From positions 1-64,000 of the forward strand of contig NZ_NRRD01000002.1 of the NCBI RefSeq assembly GCF_020023995.1: a stretch of 64,000 nucleotides of DNA, in the 5' to 3' direction. Shown piece after piece: positions 1 to 9,291 of this stretch. The first letter of the stretch is position 1. Every line of letters starts with the position of its first letter. The DNA comes from Rhodobacter sp. TJ_12 (GTDB lineage Bacteria; Pseudomonadota; Alphaproteobacteria; Rhodobacterales; Rhodobacteraceae). A program made the position numbers and the translations under genes. The notes under the pieces were generated by a model. That model was not told the origin of the DNA and did no database searches. It saw only the letters and a list, made by a program, of their open reading frames with translations.

Positions 1-73
1 GGGCAGGGGGCCGGGGGGCACGGGATCGGGGCGCATGGCGCGAAGCTACAGGCTCGCGCCGCAAAGGAAAGGG

Positions 74-1123
74 CTATTGCGCCGCGTCGGCTGCAAGGCG
101 GCCATGCGCCCAGCGCGCGGCCTCGGCCACTGTCGGGTCCGGATCGTCAAAAAGCGCGCGCACCGGGGGGATCAGAGCGGGCAGGCCGGAATTGCCCGCC
201 GCATAAAGCGCATTGCGCACCATCCGATCGCGCCCGATGCGCTTGATCGGGCTGCCCGCGAACTGCGCGCGAAACGCGGCATCATCGAGCGCCAGCAAAT
301 CGGCCAGGGGCGGCGTGCCTTGGCGGTTGGCATAGCCGATTTCGCGCGCCTCTTGGGCGAATTTGTTCCAAGGGCAGGCGGCCAAGCATTCATCGCAGCC
401 ATAGATGCGATTGCCCAGCAACGGGCGTAAATCTTGATCGACCGGCCCGCGATGTTCGATCGTCAGATAGGAAATGCAGCGCCGCGCATCCATTTTGTAA
501 GGTTCCGGAAATGCCCCTGTGGGGCAAGCCTCCAGACAGGCCCGGCAAGAGCCGCAATGGCTGATTTCGGCCGTATCGGGGGGCAAGTCGGCGGTGGTGA
601 AGATCACCCCCAAAAACAGCCAATTGCCCAAATCGCGCGCCAAAAGATTGGTGTGCTTGCCCTGCCAGCCCAAGCCTGCCGCTTGCGCGAGCGGCTTTTC
701 CATCACCGGGGCGGTGTCGACGAAAACCTTGATCTCGCAGGGCTCTTGTTCAATCAGCCAGCGACCCAGCCGTTTGAGCCGGCGTTTGACAAGGTCGTGG
801 TAATCCTTGCCCTGCGCATAGACAGAGATCACGCCCCCCTCTTTCACCTGCGTTGCAGCGCGGGGATCTGTTTTCGGGGTGTAATTCTCGGCCAGCAGGA
901 TGATCGAGCGCGCCTCGGGCCACAGCGCGGCCGGATTGGCGCGCCAATGCATCCGCTCGGCCATCCATTGCATCTGGCCATGATAGCCCGCCCCCACAAA
1001 GGCCGAAAGCGCCTCTGGCAGATGCGGCACCGCATCGGGGCGGGTGATGCGCATCTTCGCAAACCCTTCAAAAAGGGCGCGCTTTTCCAGCCGTGTTTTC
1101 AGATCCGTCAGTTGTGCCTCCAT
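74..1123 (-). CDS. queG: Epoxyqueuosine reductase QueG
   Basis: This enzyme carries out the last step of queuosine synthesis, reducing epoxyqueuosine to queuosine in tRNA with a cobalamin cofactor and two [4Fe-4S] clusters. The 349-residue length is typical. Both ferredoxin-like cluster motifs are visible: Cys190, 193, 196 and 200 ([12 protein letters not shown]) and Cys216, 243, 246 and 250 ([11 protein letters not shown]). Asp136 in VDTAPVMEK fits the catalytic acid of the family. A C-terminal HEAT-like segment (about 280-345) matches the tRNA-binding part. It is cytoplasmic and stands alone here; the next minus-strand gene upstream is the GST at 1227-1892, about 100 bases away across a repeat. 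Identification is secure. Confidence 0.96.
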   Translation of the reverse strand: MEAQLTDLKTRLEKRALFEGFAKMRITRPDAVPHLPEALSAFVGAGYHGQMQWMAERMHWRANPAALWPEARSIILLAENYTPKTDPRAATQVKEGGVISVYAQGKDYHDLVKRRLKRLGRWLIEQEPCEIKVFVDTAPVMEKPLAQAAGLGWQGKHTNLLARDLGNWLFLGVIFTTADLPPDTAEISHCGSCRACLEACPTGAFPEPYKMDARRCISYLTIEHRGPVDQDLRPLLGNRIYGCDECLAACPWNKFAQEAREIGYANRQGTPPLADLLALDDAAFRAQFAGSPIKRIGRDRMVRNALYAAGNSGLPALIPPVRALFDDPDPTVAEAARWAHGRLAADAAQ

Positions 1124-1168
1124 CGGGCGGGGCAGGGGGCGCTGCCCCCTCGGGCCTGCGGCCCTTCA

Positions 1169-1198
1169 CCCCGGGGATATTTCGACAAAGTCGAAGGG
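1169..1198. repeat. Intergenic repeat, CCCCGGGGATATTT type
   Basis: The spacer between the GST and queG contains CCCCGGGGATATTTCGACAA followed by AGTCGAAGG. Nearly the same core occurs twice, inverted, at 9292-9361. Such GC-clamped ATATTT-plus-CAAAGTCGA units look like a dispersed intergenic repeat of this genome. No function is evident. Confidence 0.6.
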
Positions 1199-1226
1199 CT
1201 GAGGGCTAGGATGGGCCCGGCTGGTA

Positions 1227-1892
1227 TCAGAAATCAAGCTCGGCATATTGCGGCGAGGGGGGCATGCCCGGCAATTGATCGGCCAAAAGCGAGCGGAAGG
1301 CCGGGCGCGACTTGATTTTCGCATACCATTGCTTCACGACATCCGAGCGGTGCCAATCCACATCGGAAATGTAGTCAAGGCAGCTCAGATGCGCGGCGGC
1401 CGCGAAATCGGCCAAGGTCATCACATCGCCCGCCAGCCACCGCCGCTGATCAAGCAGCCAAGCCATATAATCGATGTGATATTTGGTGGCGGCGAGCCCC
1501 TCTTTGACGGTCTTGCTGTCGGGATAGCCCTTCTTTTGGACTTTCTTCCAGACCCGCTCTCCCATCACTTTGGTGGTGACTTCCGCGTTGAACTTGTCAT
1601 CGAACCACGCGCACAGGCGGCGCACCTCATAGCGCGCCTCGGGCTCGCGCGGCATCAAGGCCGGTTCGGGGATCATTTCATCCAGATATTCGCAAATCGC
1701 CTGACTTTCGGCAAACAGCCGGTTTTCGTAGCGCAGCACCGGCACCTTGCCCGCCGGGTTGCGGCGCAAGAAGTCGCTGTTTTGTTCCCAGTAGCGCTCT
1801 TCGACCAGCTCCACTTCGATCTTCTTTTCGGCAAGCGTCAGGCGGACCTTGCGACAAAAGGGCGAAAGGGCAACGTGATAAAGGCGGTTCAT
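1227..1892 (-). CDS. Glutathione S-transferase family protein
   Basis: This is a 221-residue cytoplasmic GST-fold protein, probably using glutathione for conjugation or thiol chemistry. The N-terminus MNRLYHVALSPFCRKVRLTL is the thioredoxin-like domain with the SPFC motif, followed by NPAGKVPVL (the cis-Pro loop) and an ESQAICEYLDE segment typical of the glutathione gamma-Glu site. An all-helical C-terminal domain (about 90-215) ends with a WY-rich helix. The open frame reaches further upstream to 2066 but would run into the TfoX-domain gene; the start at 1892 gives the family N-terminus. Substrate is not predictable. Family call is secure, role is not. Confidence 0.9.
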   Translation of the reverse strand: MNRLYHVALSPFCRKVRLTLAEKKIEVELVEERYWEQNSDFLRRNPAGKVPVLRYENRLFAESQAICEYLDEMIPEPALMPREPEARYEVRRLCAWFDDKFNAEVTTKVMGERVWKKVQKKGYPDSKTVKEGLAATKYHIDYMAWLLDQRRWLAGDVMTLADFAAAAHLSCLDYISDVDWHRSDVVKQWYAKIKSRPAFRSLLADQLPGMPPSPQYAELDF

Positions 1893-1972
1893 CGGCAACA
1901 TCCAAACAGGTGTTTTGCACCTGATACCGGCGGGGGCGGGGCGGATCAATGCTTCTTGGGGCGGGGTTAACC

Positions 1973-2308
1973 TTATCCCTTTCGTTTGCGCGCTTTCGGC
2001 TTGGGCAGGTGAAGGTGTGTTTCCATCAAGGAAATCAAGCCCCAAAGCCAATCCGCGTCTTCCCATTGATCAGCGGAAATTGCGTAGTGCGGCTTTGCGC
2101 CCTTGTAGGGCGGGGCCTCATCGGGCGTGCCCAGATAGCTGCGCGCCTCGGGCAATTGTTTGACGAAAAGCGTGTCATCGCAAATGAGCGCGACGATTTT
2201 GCCGCCCGCATAGATGCCATATTCGCCAAACATCTTGCGCGCGGTGACGCCGCGCCCTTCAAGCTGTTCCAAAAAGAAGGCGATCGTGTCCGGGCTTGTC
2301 GCCATCAC
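1973..2308 (-). CDS. TfoX N-terminal domain protein
   Basis: This 111-residue protein carries a single TfoX/Sxy N-terminal domain: a phenylalanine/leucine-rich first helix (FFLEQLEG), then the typical [20 protein letters not shown] strand-turn-strand and DDTLFVKQ. It ends in a basic tail ([10 protein letters not shown]). In gammaproteobacteria TfoX controls competence, but stand-alone N-domain proteins in alphaproteobacteria have no settled role. The start codon overlaps the recR stop (ATGA at 2305-2308), so the two genes are translationally coupled, with recR upstream in the transcript... the order on the minus strand is ybaB, recR and TfoX being adjacent. Domain call is good; function unknown. 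Confidence 0.85.
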   Translation of the reverse strand: MMATSPDTIAFFLEQLEGRGVTARKMFGEYGIYAGGKIVALICDDTLFVKQLPEARSYLGTPDEAPPYKGAKPHYAISADQWEDADWLWGLISLMETHLHLPKPKARKRKG

Positions 2309-2904
2309 ACCGCCCGCCGTGCGCGCAAGGCCGCCGAGATGGTGCCATCGTCAAGGTAATCCAACTCCCCGCCGATCGGCACGCCTTGGGCAAGCGAGGT
2401 GACGCGGGCCTGTGTCGGTTCCAGCGCTTCGGCGATATAATGTGCGGTGGTTTGCCCCTCGACCGTGGCATTCAGCGCCAAGATCACTTCGGCCACACCT
2501 TCCTCGGCGACGCGGGCAACCAGCCGGGGAATGCCCAATTCCTCGGGCCCGATCGCATCAAGGGCCGAGAGCGTGCCGCCCAAAACGTGATAGCGCCCCT
2601 TGAAGGCGCCGCCGCGTTCCATCGCCCAAAGATCGGCCACATCTTCGACCACGCAAATCTCGCCGATGGCGCGGGCGGGGTTTTCGCAGATCTCGCAGGC
2701 CCCGCCCACGGCGATATTGCCGCAAACGGGGCAATCGCGCGCGGTTTCCGCCACGCGCGCCAGCGCCGCCGCCAAAGGGGCCATCTGCCCTTCACGGCGG
2801 CGCAGCAAATGCAACACGGCACGTCGCGCCGAGCGAGGGCCAAGCCCCGGCAACCGCGCCATCAGCGCGATCAACGCCTCGATCTCGTCGCGGCTGCCGG
2901 TCAT
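2305..2904 (-). CDS. recR: Recombination mediator RecR
   Basis: RecR acts with RecF and RecO to load RecA on gapped DNA. At 199 residues it is of normal length. The helix-hairpin-helix ([20 protein letters not shown], about 15-34), the C4 zinc finger ([16 protein letters not shown], about 57-72) and the Toprim domain starting [10 protein letters not shown] (about 82) appear in the standard order. It lies one base downstream of ybaB, which itself follows dnaX: the classical dnaX-ybaB-recR order conserved across bacteria. The stop overlaps the start of the TfoX-domain gene by four bases. Confidence 0.97.
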   Translation of the reverse strand: MTGSRDEIEALIALMARLPGLGPRSARRAVLHLLRRREGQMAPLAAALARVAETARDCPVCGNIAVGGACEICENPARAIGEICVVEDVADLWAMERGGAFKGRYHVLGGTLSALDAIGPEELGIPRLVARVAEEGVAEVILALNATVEGQTTAHYIAEALEPTQARVTSLAQGVPIGGELDYLDDGTISAALRARRAV

Positions 2905-2905
2905 C

Positions 2906-3250
2906 TTAGCCGGGGAAATTCATGTCGGCGGGCAGACCCAGATCGCCCATCAGCTTGCGCTGTTCTTCGCCCGCCTTGTCTTGCGCGCGCGCTTGCGCGT
3001 CTTTCACGGCGGCGATGATCAGATCTTCGACCACTTCCTTTTCCGAGGGCACGAAGATCGACGGGTCGATATCCAGACCGGTCAATTCGCCTTTGGCGGT
3101 GACACGCGCCTTGACCAAGCCGCCGCCAGCCTCGCCCTCGACGATCATCCGGCCAAGCTCTTCTTGCAGTTCAAGCATCCGCTCCTGCATTTCCTTGGCG
3201 GCCTTCATCATCTTGGCCATGTCACCCAACTGGCCCAAACCTTTCAGCAT
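2906..3250 (-). CDS. YbaB/EbfC nucleoid-associated protein
   Basis: This small DNA-binding protein (114 residues) belongs to the YbaB/EbfC family, which forms tweezer-shaped homodimers on the nucleoid. The Met-rich helix [20 protein letters not shown] near the N-terminus, the [20 protein letters not shown] beta segment and the C-terminal [11 protein letters not shown] helix are all family hallmarks. It sits 18 bases after dnaX and one base before recR in a dnaX-ybaB-recR operon. An AGAGA-type ribosome site precedes the start. Confidence 0.96.
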   Translation of the reverse strand: MLKGLGQLGDMAKMMKAAKEMQERMLELQEELGRMIVEGEAGGGLVKARVTAKGELTGLDIDPSIFVPSEKEVVEDLIIAAVKDAQARAQDKAGEEQRKLMGDLGLPADMNFPG

Positions 3251-3268
3251 TCTGTCTCTCCTCGATTG

Positions 3269-5041
3269 TCAGTTGTCCTCGAAAGGATCCCATTCGTCTT
3301 CCACCTCGGGCAGGGCTTCGGCGGCCTGTTCGGCCTCCAACTCTGCGGCAAGGGTGATCTGTTCGAAGCTGGCCTGCGGAAAGGCGGCAAAGATTGCCTG
3401 CACCACCGCATTTTCGGCCCGCGCCTCGGCTTCGGCGGCCAGTTTCGCGGCGTTTTCCCGCTCAAATATCGTGGGCTGCCCCCCCTCGGCCACGACCGAA
3501 ACGCCCCAGCGCGCCCCGGTCCAGCCTTGCAGACGTTGCGCCAAGGTCTGCGCCAGATCGCGCGGGGCATCGGGGGCGGGTTCAAATTCGATCCGGCCCG
3601 GGGTGTAACTGACCAGCCGCACGCCGCGTTCGACTTGGTGTTTCAAAAGGCCATCGCGCATACGCCCGATCAATTCGACCACATCTTCAAAGGTCGCGTA
3701 ACGCGCCAGCGCCGAGGTGGCGGGCTGCGCGGCCAAAGCCGTGGCGCCGGACAGATGCAAGGGCCGCCCGCCCAGCATGTGCCGGGTCGTGGCTTCGGCG
3801 CGGGGTCCGCCGCCGCCATTGCTGCCGCCCTGTGCGGGGCCTGCACCGCCCGCACCGCCAGCCCCCCCCATCACCTTGCGCATCAGCGTTTCGGGGTCGG
3901 GCAGATCGGCCACATGGGTCAGCCGAATAAGCGCCATTTCCGCGGCCATCATCGTATGGGGCGCGCCGGCCACCTCTTCAATCGCCTTGAGCAGCAATTG
4001 CCATAACCGCGACAGCACCCGCATTGGGATCGCTTCGGCAATCGCTTGTCCGCGCGTGCGTTCTTCGGGCGGCACGGTCGGATCATCGGCCGCTTCGGGG
4101 GTGATTTTGATCACCGAAACCCAATGCGTGATTTCCGCGAGATCGCGCAGCACCGCCATCGGGTCCGCGCCATCGCTATATTGCGCGCCCAGTTCCGTTA
4201 GCGCGGCGGCGGCATCGCCTTTCAGGATATAGTCGAACAGGTCAAGCACACGGGCCCGATCCGCCAGCCCCAGCATCGCGCGCACCTGTTCGGCGGTGGT
4301 TTCGCCCGCACCATGGGAAATGGCCTGATCGAGCAAAGACATCGCGTCGCGAACCGAGCCTTCGGCCGCGCGGGTGATCAGCGCCAGCGCGTCTTCGGCA
4401 ATCGCGGCATTTTCCAGCCCCGCGATCTTTTGCAGATGGGCGATCATCACCTCTGGCTCGATCCGGCGTAAATCAAACCGCTGGCAGCGGCTCAGCACCG
4501 TTACCGGCACTTTACGAATCTCGGTCGTGGCGAAGATGAATTTCACATGCGCTGGCGGCTCTTCGAGCGTTTTCAACAAGGCGTTGAAGGCCGAGGTCGA
4601 CAGCATATGCACTTCGTCGATGATATAGACCTTGTAGCGTGCGGACGCTGCCCGGTAGTTCACGCTTTCAATGATTTCGCGAATGTCGCCCACCCCGGTG
4701 CGCGAGGCGGCGTCCATTTCCAGCACATCCACATGCCGACCTTCGGCAATCGCACGGCAATGTTCGCATTCAAGGCAGGGCTCGGTTGTTGGCCCGCCGG
4801 TCCCATCGGGGCCGATACAATTGAGCCCCTTGGCAATGATCCGCGCGGTGGTGGTTTTGCCGGTGCCGCGAATCCCCGTCATGATGAAGGCTTGGGCGAT
4901 CCGGCTGGCCGCAAAGGCGTTTTTCAGCGTGCGCACCATCGCCTCTTGCCCGATCAGATCGGCAAAAGTGGCGGGGCGGTACTTGCGGGCAAGAACCTGA
5001 TAGCCCGAGGTGTTTTCTGCGGGGCTTTCGGCGTCGGACAT
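3269..5041 (-). CDS. dnaX: DNA polymerase III subunit gamma/tau
   Basis: DnaX is the ATPase motor of the clamp loader. The chosen start (MSDAESPAENTSGYQVLARK) gives 590 residues. Visible are Walker A (GTRGTGKTTTARI, about 50-62), the zinc module CLECEHC, Walker B with DEVH (YIIDEVHMLS) and the SRC motif (LSRCQRF). A Gly-rich linker (GGAGGAGGAG..., about 395-420) separates the ATPase from the tau-type C-terminal domain, which ends in an acidic tail. The open frame continues to 5227, but that stretch is the SRP RNA gene, so the longer start is rejected. It heads the dnaX-ybaB-recR operon. Confidence 0.97.
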   Translation of the reverse strand: MSDAESPAENTSGYQVLARKYRPATFADLIGQEAMVRTLKNAFAASRIAQAFIMTGIRGTGKTTTARIIAKGLNCIGPDGTGGPTTEPCLECEHCRAIAEGRHVDVLEMDAASRTGVGDIREIIESVNYRAASARYKVYIIDEVHMLSTSAFNALLKTLEEPPAHVKFIFATTEIRKVPVTVLSRCQRFDLRRIEPEVMIAHLQKIAGLENAAIAEDALALITRAAEGSVRDAMSLLDQAISHGAGETTAEQVRAMLGLADRARVLDLFDYILKGDAAAALTELGAQYSDGADPMAVLRDLAEITHWVSVIKITPEAADDPTVPPEERTRGQAIAEAIPMRVLSRLWQLLLKAIEEVAGAPHTMMAAEMALIRLTHVADLPDPETLMRKVMGGAGGAGGAGPAQGGSNGGGGPRAEATTRHMLGGRPLHLSGATALAAQPATSALARYATFEDVVELIGRMRDGLLKHQVERGVRLVSYTPGRIEFEPAPDAPRDLAQTLAQRLQGWTGARWGVSVVAEGGQPTIFERENAAKLAAEAEARAENAVVQAIFAAFPQASFEQITLAAELEAEQAAEALPEVEDEWDPFEDN

Positions 5042-5129
5042 GGGCGCTCCTGAATTGCCCGCGCAGTCTAGCGAGGCCGTTGGCCAAGTCAAACCGATGC
5101 CGGCGCCGGTTCTACAGGAAAGGGAAAGG

Positions 5130-5227
5130 GTGAGAGGTTGGACAGCGACCCAAGCGGGGCTCGTTGCGGCTGCTTCCTTCCGGACCTGACCGGGTTGGCG
5201 AGGCGCTCGCCCGCGCCAACCTCTCAC
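5130..5227 (-). ncRNA. ffs: Signal recognition particle 4.5S RNA
   Basis: The minus strand holds the universally conserved SRP domain IV: GGTCAGGTCCGGAAGGAAGC followed by AGCC, the asymmetric-loop and GGAA-tetraloop region that binds Ffh. The ends pair with each other: GTGAGAGGTTGG at the 5' end (5227 downward) and CCAACCTCTCAC at the 3' end (down to 5130). The about 98-base single hairpin is the usual bacterial small SRP RNA. It lies directly upstream of dnaX on the same strand, a neighbourhood common in bacteria. Confidence 0.96.
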
Positions 5228-5269
5228 GGCGTCATATAGTGCCCGCCGCTTTCCCTTGCAACCCTTCGA

Positions 5270-5962
5270 TCACAGCGTGATCGGCGCCATCACTTCGGGT
5301 TCGATCACCTGCACATTGGGCAGCGCTTCGACAAGCGCCGCGGCCGATTGTTCCAGCAGCGGGAAGGTGCGGTAATGGCACGGGATCACGGTTTTGAAAT
5401 CAAAGTATTTCTGCGCGGCCCAAGCGGCGGCGCGCATATCCATGGTGAAATGCCCCCCCGCCGACAAGATGCCGATATCGGGTTTGAAATATTCGCCCAT
5501 CCACTGCATTTCCGCGCTGATGCAAGTGTCGCCCGACAGATAAATCGTATGACCTTCGCCTGCGATCATATAGCCCGACTCGGCCCCGGCATAAATCGGC
5601 CCGGTCGGCCCGCTGATCGACGAGGAATGCACCGCCGGCACCATCGTCACCTTGGCGCCGCCCAGATCGACCGTGCCGCCCTTGTTGAAGCCGACGCCGT
5701 CAATGCCGTCATGCGCTTCCCAGTGGCTAACGATGTCATAGATGCCGACGACGGGCACCTGAAGCTCTTTTGCCAAGGCCAGCGTGTCGGCGGAATGGTC
5801 GCCATGGCCATGGGTCAGCAGGATATGCGTCGCCCCGGCCAAAGCCTCGGCGCGTTTGTCCTCGGGAAAGACCGGGTTCCCGGTCAGCCACGGGTCGATC
5901 AAAATAACAGCCTGCTCGATTTCGAGCCGAAAGCCGGAATGGCCAAGCCAGGTCAGTTTCAT
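5270..5962 (-). CDS. UPF0173-type metal-dependent hydrolase
   Basis: This 230-residue cytoplasmic protein has the metallo-beta-lactamase fold of the UPF0173 (YtkL-like) family. The metal motif is THGHGDHS (His51, His53, Asp55, His56), with further ligands likely at VPAVHSS, LSGDT and PCHY. The N-terminus MKLTWLGHSGFRLE is typical of the family. Substrate is unknown; members act as generic metal-dependent hydrolases. It is monocistronic, between the SRP RNA and the divergent gatCA operon. Confidence 0.9.
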   Translation of the reverse strand: MKLTWLGHSGFRLEIEQAVILIDPWLTGNPVFPEDKRAEALAGATHILLTHGHGDHSADTLALAKELQVPVVGIYDIVSHWEAHDGIDGVGFNKGGTVDLGGAKVTMVPAVHSSSISGPTGPIYAGAESGYMIAGEGHTIYLSGDTCISAEMQWMGEYFKPDIGILSAGGHFTMDMRAAAWAAQKYFDFKTVIPCHYRTFPLLEQSAAALVEALPNVQVIEPEVMAPITL

Positions 5963-6126
5963 GTCATCCTCTTTCTGTCACTTCAACGAATCTACGGCAG
6001 GCAAGCTAGCGCGCTTATGTGACAAGGGAAGGGGCGCAGGCGTCACAGGGGCTGGTGGGAAGCCGCGCTTGAAAGCGCCCGCCCCGGACGCTAAACCCGC
6101 ATCAAGACAAGCGGAGACACCCACCC

Positions 6127-6414
6127 ATGTCCATCGACATTGATACCGCCCGCAAGGTGGCGCATCTGGCGCGCATCCGCGTGGCCGAAGACGACCTGCC
6201 GAAACTGGCCGAGCAACTCTCGGGCATCTTGACCTTCATGGAACAGCTCAACGAAGTCGACGTGGAGGGCATCGAGCCGATGACCTCTGTCACGCCGATG
6301 CGGCTTAAACGCCGTGTTGATGAGGTGACCGACGGTGATTACCCCGAGAAAATTCTCGCCAATGCCCCCGATGCCCGCGAGGGCTTCTTTGCCGTGCCGA
6401 AGGTGGTGGAATGA
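6127..6414 (+). CDS. gatC: Asp/Glu-tRNA amidotransferase subunit C
   Basis: GatC is the 95-residue belt subunit that stabilises GatA in the GatCAB amidotransferase, which converts Glu-tRNA(Gln) and/or Asp-tRNA(Asn) to the amidated forms. The [19 protein letters not shown] start, the [11 protein letters not shown] motif and the [20 protein letters not shown] tail are diagnostic. The stop overlaps the gatA start by four bases (ATGA), so the two are coupled. gatB is not in the window. Confidence 0.97.
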   Translation: MSIDIDTARKVAHLARIRVAEDDLPKLAEQLSGILTFMEQLNEVDVEGIEPMTSVTPMRLKRRVDEVTDGDYPEKILANAPDAREGFFAVPKVVE

Positions 6415-7889
6415 GCCTGAACAAACTGACCATTGCCGCCGCCCGTGATGGGTTGAAGGCGGGCGAGTTTACTTCGGTCGAACTGACCGAAAGCTGTCTG
6501 TCGGCGATTGAGGGCGCGGATGCGCTAAACGCCTATTGCGCCAAAACGCCCGAGATTGCGCTGGAGCAGGCCAAAGCCGCCGATGCACGGCTCAAGGCGG
6601 GCGATGCGCCTGCGCTGTGCGGCATTCCGCTGGGCATCAAGGACCTGTTCTGCACCAAAGGTGTGGCCTCTCAGGCCGCGTCGCGTATTCTTGAAGGCTT
6701 CAAGCCGGAATACGAATCCACCGTGACGCAAAACCTGTGGGATTCGGGCGCGGTGATGCTGGGCAAGCTTTCCATGGACGAATTCGCCATGGGGTCCAGC
6801 AACGAAACCGCCTGCTATGGCCCGGTTGTGAACCCGTGGAAGGTTGATGACCGCAAGCTGACGCCCGGCGGCTCGTCGGGCGGGTCGGCGGCGGCTGTTG
6901 CGGCGGACCTGTGCCTTGGCGCGACCGGCACCGATACCGGCGGTTCGATCCGCCAACCGGCGGCCTTCACCGGCATTGTGGGCATCAAGCCGACCTATGG
7001 CCGGGTGTCGCGCTGGGGCGTGGTGGCCTTTGCCTCTTCGCTTGATCAAGCCGGGCCGATGACCAAATCGGTGCGCGATGCGGCGATCATGCTGGGCACG
7101 ATGGCCTCGAACGACGTGAAAGATTCGACCTGTGTCGATTTCCCGGTGCCCGATTTCGAAGCGGCGCTGACCGGCGATATTCGCGGCAAAAAAATCGGTA
7201 TTCCGAAAGAATACCGCATGGACGGCATGCCCGCCGAGATCGAAAAGCTTTGGAACGATGGCGCGGCAATGCTGCGCGACGCGGGCGCCGAGATCGTCGA
7301 TATTTCGCTGCCGCACACCAAATACGCGCTGCCCGCTTATTATGTGATTGCGCCGGCAGAGGCCTCGTCCAACCTCGCGCGCTATGACGGGGTGCGCTAT
7401 GGCCACCGCGCGACTCTGTCGGCGGGCGAGGGCATCGTCGATATGTATGAAAAGACCCGCGCCGAGGGCTTTGGCCCCGAGGTGCAGCGCCGGGTGATGA
7501 TCGGCACCTATGTGCTCAGCGCCGGGTTCTACGATGCTTACTACAACCGTGCGCGCCGCGTGCGCGCGCTGATCAAGCGCGACTTCGATCTGGCCTTCGA
7601 GGCCGGGATCGACGCGATCTTGACGCCCGCCACGCCCTCGTCGGCCTTTGGGCTGGGCGAGATGAAAGACGCCGATCCGGTGGAAATGTATCTCAACGAC
7701 GTGTTCACCGTGACGGTGAACTTGGCCGGTCTGCCGGGCATTTCTGTGCCGGTGCGCCTGGATGCCAAGGGCCTGCCGATGGGGCTGCAACTCATCGGGC
7801 GCCCGTGGGGCGAGGGCGATCTGCTCAATCAGGCGATGGTGCTTGAACAAGCGGCGGGCTTCACGGCGAAGCCCGAAAAGTGGTGGTAA
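6411..7889 (+). CDS. gatA: Asp/Glu-tRNA amidotransferase subunit A
   Basis: GatA is the glutaminase subunit of GatCAB (492 residues, normal length). It contains the amidase signature with the Ser-cisSer-Lys triad: Lys in [11 protein letters not shown], cis-Ser in the [13 protein letters not shown] loop and the nucleophilic Ser in [12 protein letters not shown]. The typical [17 protein letters not shown] segment follows. It is translationally coupled to gatC upstream. The next gene starts 12 bases later with its ribosome site overlapping the gatA stop, so co-transcription continues. Confidence 0.98.
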   Translation: MSLNKLTIAAARDGLKAGEFTSVELTESCLSAIEGADALNAYCAKTPEIALEQAKAADARLKAGDAPALCGIPLGIKDLFCTKGVASQAASRILEGFKPEYESTVTQNLWDSGAVMLGKLSMDEFAMGSSNETACYGPVVNPWKVDDRKLTPGGSSGGSAAAVAADLCLGATGTDTGGSIRQPAAFTGIVGIKPTYGRVSRWGVVAFASSLDQAGPMTKSVRDAAIMLGTMASNDVKDSTCVDFPVPDFEAALTGDIRGKKIGIPKEYRMDGMPAEIEKLWNDGAAMLRDAGAEIVDISLPHTKYALPAYYVIAPAEASSNLARYDGVRYGHRATLSAGEGIVDMYEKTRAEGFGPEVQRRVMIGTYVLSAGFYDAYYNRARRVRALIKRDFDLAFEAGIDAILTPATPSSAFGLGEMKDADPVEMYLNDVFTVTVNLAGLPGISVPVRLDAKGLPMGLQLIGRPWGEGDLLNQAMVLEQAAGFTAKPEKWW

Positions 7890-7900
7890 GGAGTGTGCCG

Positions 7901-8578
7901 ATGCGCAAATCGGTGGTGTTTGGTCTGTCTGCGCTGGCGTTGATCGCCTGCGATCCGGTGGTGCCCAATTCCGGCGCGGGTGTCGGCTTTGGCGATTACC
8001 AGACCTACTTGCGCATGCGCGAGGCGGAATTACGCGGCGAACCGGCCCCCGCTGCCGCACCGGCTCCCACCACCTCGGCCCCTGCGGCCCCGGGCGGGGC
8101 CTATGGCCGCACAGGCTATGGCGCGACGCCGGTGACCTCTGCCGCTGGTCAGGCGCAGGCGGCCGCGGCGCCAGACGCTTCGGACGGCTCGATCGGGGCG
8201 CAGACGCTGGCCACCTTGCGCGCCACATCGCCCGCGGGCGAAACCGCTTCGGCCGCCCCGGCTTCCACCGATCCGGGCGCGCCGCTTGATGCAATGGCCC
8301 CGGGGGGGGCTGCGGTGACCCAAGGCGCGGCGGGACCGAATTTGGCGGCCTATGCGCTTTCGGTGCGCAATGCCTCGGGTCAGCCGGTCTACAAGCGTAG
8401 TCGCTTGAAGTTGACCAAGACCGAGCGTGCCTGCGCGAAATACTTCTCGCCCGATCTGGCGCAGATGGCGTTCTTGGAACGTGGCGGGCCGCAGCGCGAT
8501 CCGGGCAATCTGGACCCTGATGGCGATGGGTTCGCCTGTGGCTGGGATCCGCGCCCGTTTCAGGCGGCGCGACAGTGA
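7901..8578 (+). CDS. Lipoprotein with C-terminal excalibur-like motif
   Basis: This 225-residue protein begins with a lipoprotein signal (MRKSVVFGLSALALIAC, lipid Cys17). An Ala/Pro-rich low-complexity stretch (about 45-150) acts as a spacer. The C-terminus has CAKYFSPDLAQMAFLERGGP and LDPDGDGFACGWDPRPF, resembling the excalibur calcium-binding motif (DxDxDGxxC) seen in cell-envelope proteins. The start at 7901 is chosen for the lipobox and the AAGGAG site at 7887-7892. Its stop overlaps the amidase start (GTGA), so a shared role at the cell wall is likely. No precise function can be named. Confidence 0.8.
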   Translation: MRKSVVFGLSALALIACDPVVPNSGAGVGFGDYQTYLRMREAELRGEPAPAAAPAPTTSAPAAPGGAYGRTGYGATPVTSAAGQAQAAAAPDASDGSIGAQTLATLRATSPAGETASAAPASTDPGAPLDAMAPGGAAVTQGAAGPNLAAYALSVRNASGQPVYKRSRLKLTKTERACAKYFSPDLAQMAFLERGGPQRDPGNLDPDGDGFACGWDPRPFQAARQ

Positions 8579-9264
8579 CAGACGCCCCCGCCTCGCCCAA
8601 TTTCACCGCGCGGCGCGGGGGCGCGCAGCCCGAACTGATCGTTTTGCATTATACTGGCATGGAAAGTGCCGCGGCTGCGCGCGCGCGGCTATGTGATCCG
8701 GCCGCCGAAGTGTCTGCCCATTGGCTGATTGCCGAGGATGGCACGATCGAGGCTTTGGTGCCCGAAGAGATGCGTGCATGGCATGCGGGCGCAGGCGCTT
8801 GGGCAGGGCGCGAGGATGTGAATTCCCGCTCCATCGGCATCGAACTGGCCAATACGGGCGATGCCCCCTTTCCCGAGCCGCAAATGGCGGCTTTGGAACG
8901 CTTGCTCGCAGAAATCATGGCGCGCTGGGCGATTGTGCCCGAGGCGGTGATTGCCCATTCGGATATGGCGCCGGGACGCAAATGCGACCCCGGCCCGCGT
9001 TTCGATTGGGCGCGGCTTGCCCGCCAAGGGCTGGCGGTGATGCCCGAGGCCGGCGGGATGGCCCCGCCGGTGGCCGAGGCGGGCTTTCTGGCGATGGCCG
9101 AAACATTCGGCTACCCTGAAGCCCCCTTTGAGGTGTTGCTCGACGCGTTTCGGCTGCGGTTTCGGCCACGGCATGTGGGCCCGCTTGATGCCACGGATAT
9201 GGCACTGATCACCGATCTGGGCCTGCGCTTTGGGGCTGATGGGGGGGCGTGGCGGTCAAGCTAG
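8575..9264 (+). CDS. AmpD-like N-acetylmuramoyl-L-alanine amidase
   Basis: This 229-residue enzyme is an amidase_2 (AmpD/AmiD type) zinc hydrolase that cleaves the bond between N-acetylmuramic acid and the stem peptide. Zn-site motifs are visible: LIVLHYTGM (first His), SIGIELANTG, and VIAHSDMAPGRKCDPGPRFDW (second His and the Lys/Cys-Asp region). The C-terminal 80 residues resemble a degenerate peptidoglycan-binding helix domain (LDAFRLRFRP). The start is GTG at 8575, overlapping the upstream lipoprotein stop. No signal peptide is seen, which suggests the cytoplasmic AmpD-type recycling role, though this is inference. Confidence 0.88.
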   Translation: MTDAPASPNFTARRGGAQPELIVLHYTGMESAAAARARLCDPAAEVSAHWLIAEDGTIEALVPEEMRAWHAGAGAWAGREDVNSRSIGIELANTGDAPFPEPQMAALERLLAEIMARWAIVPEAVIAHSDMAPGRKCDPGPRFDWARLARQGLAVMPEAGGMAPPVAEAGFLAMAETFGYPEAPFEVLLDAFRLRFRPRHVGPLDATDMALITDLGLRFGADGGAWRSS

Positions 9265-9291
9265 GCGGGGCACTGCCCAGTCCTGCTGACG

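Noticed and set aside
1-73. Possible gene start on the minus strand at 36 (MRPDPV...), cut by the window edge
   Set aside because: Only 12 codons are visible, there is no ribosome site, and the reading is Pro/Gly-rich as expected of GC-rich spacer.
2600-4006. 468-codon plus-strand frame opposite ybaB and dnaX
   Set aside because: It is antisense to secure genes and has shadow-like composition.
6525-8606. 693-codon minus-strand frame opposite gatA
   Set aside because: It is antisense to a certain gatA and rich in Arg, Pro and His, a typical shadow of GC-rich codon use.
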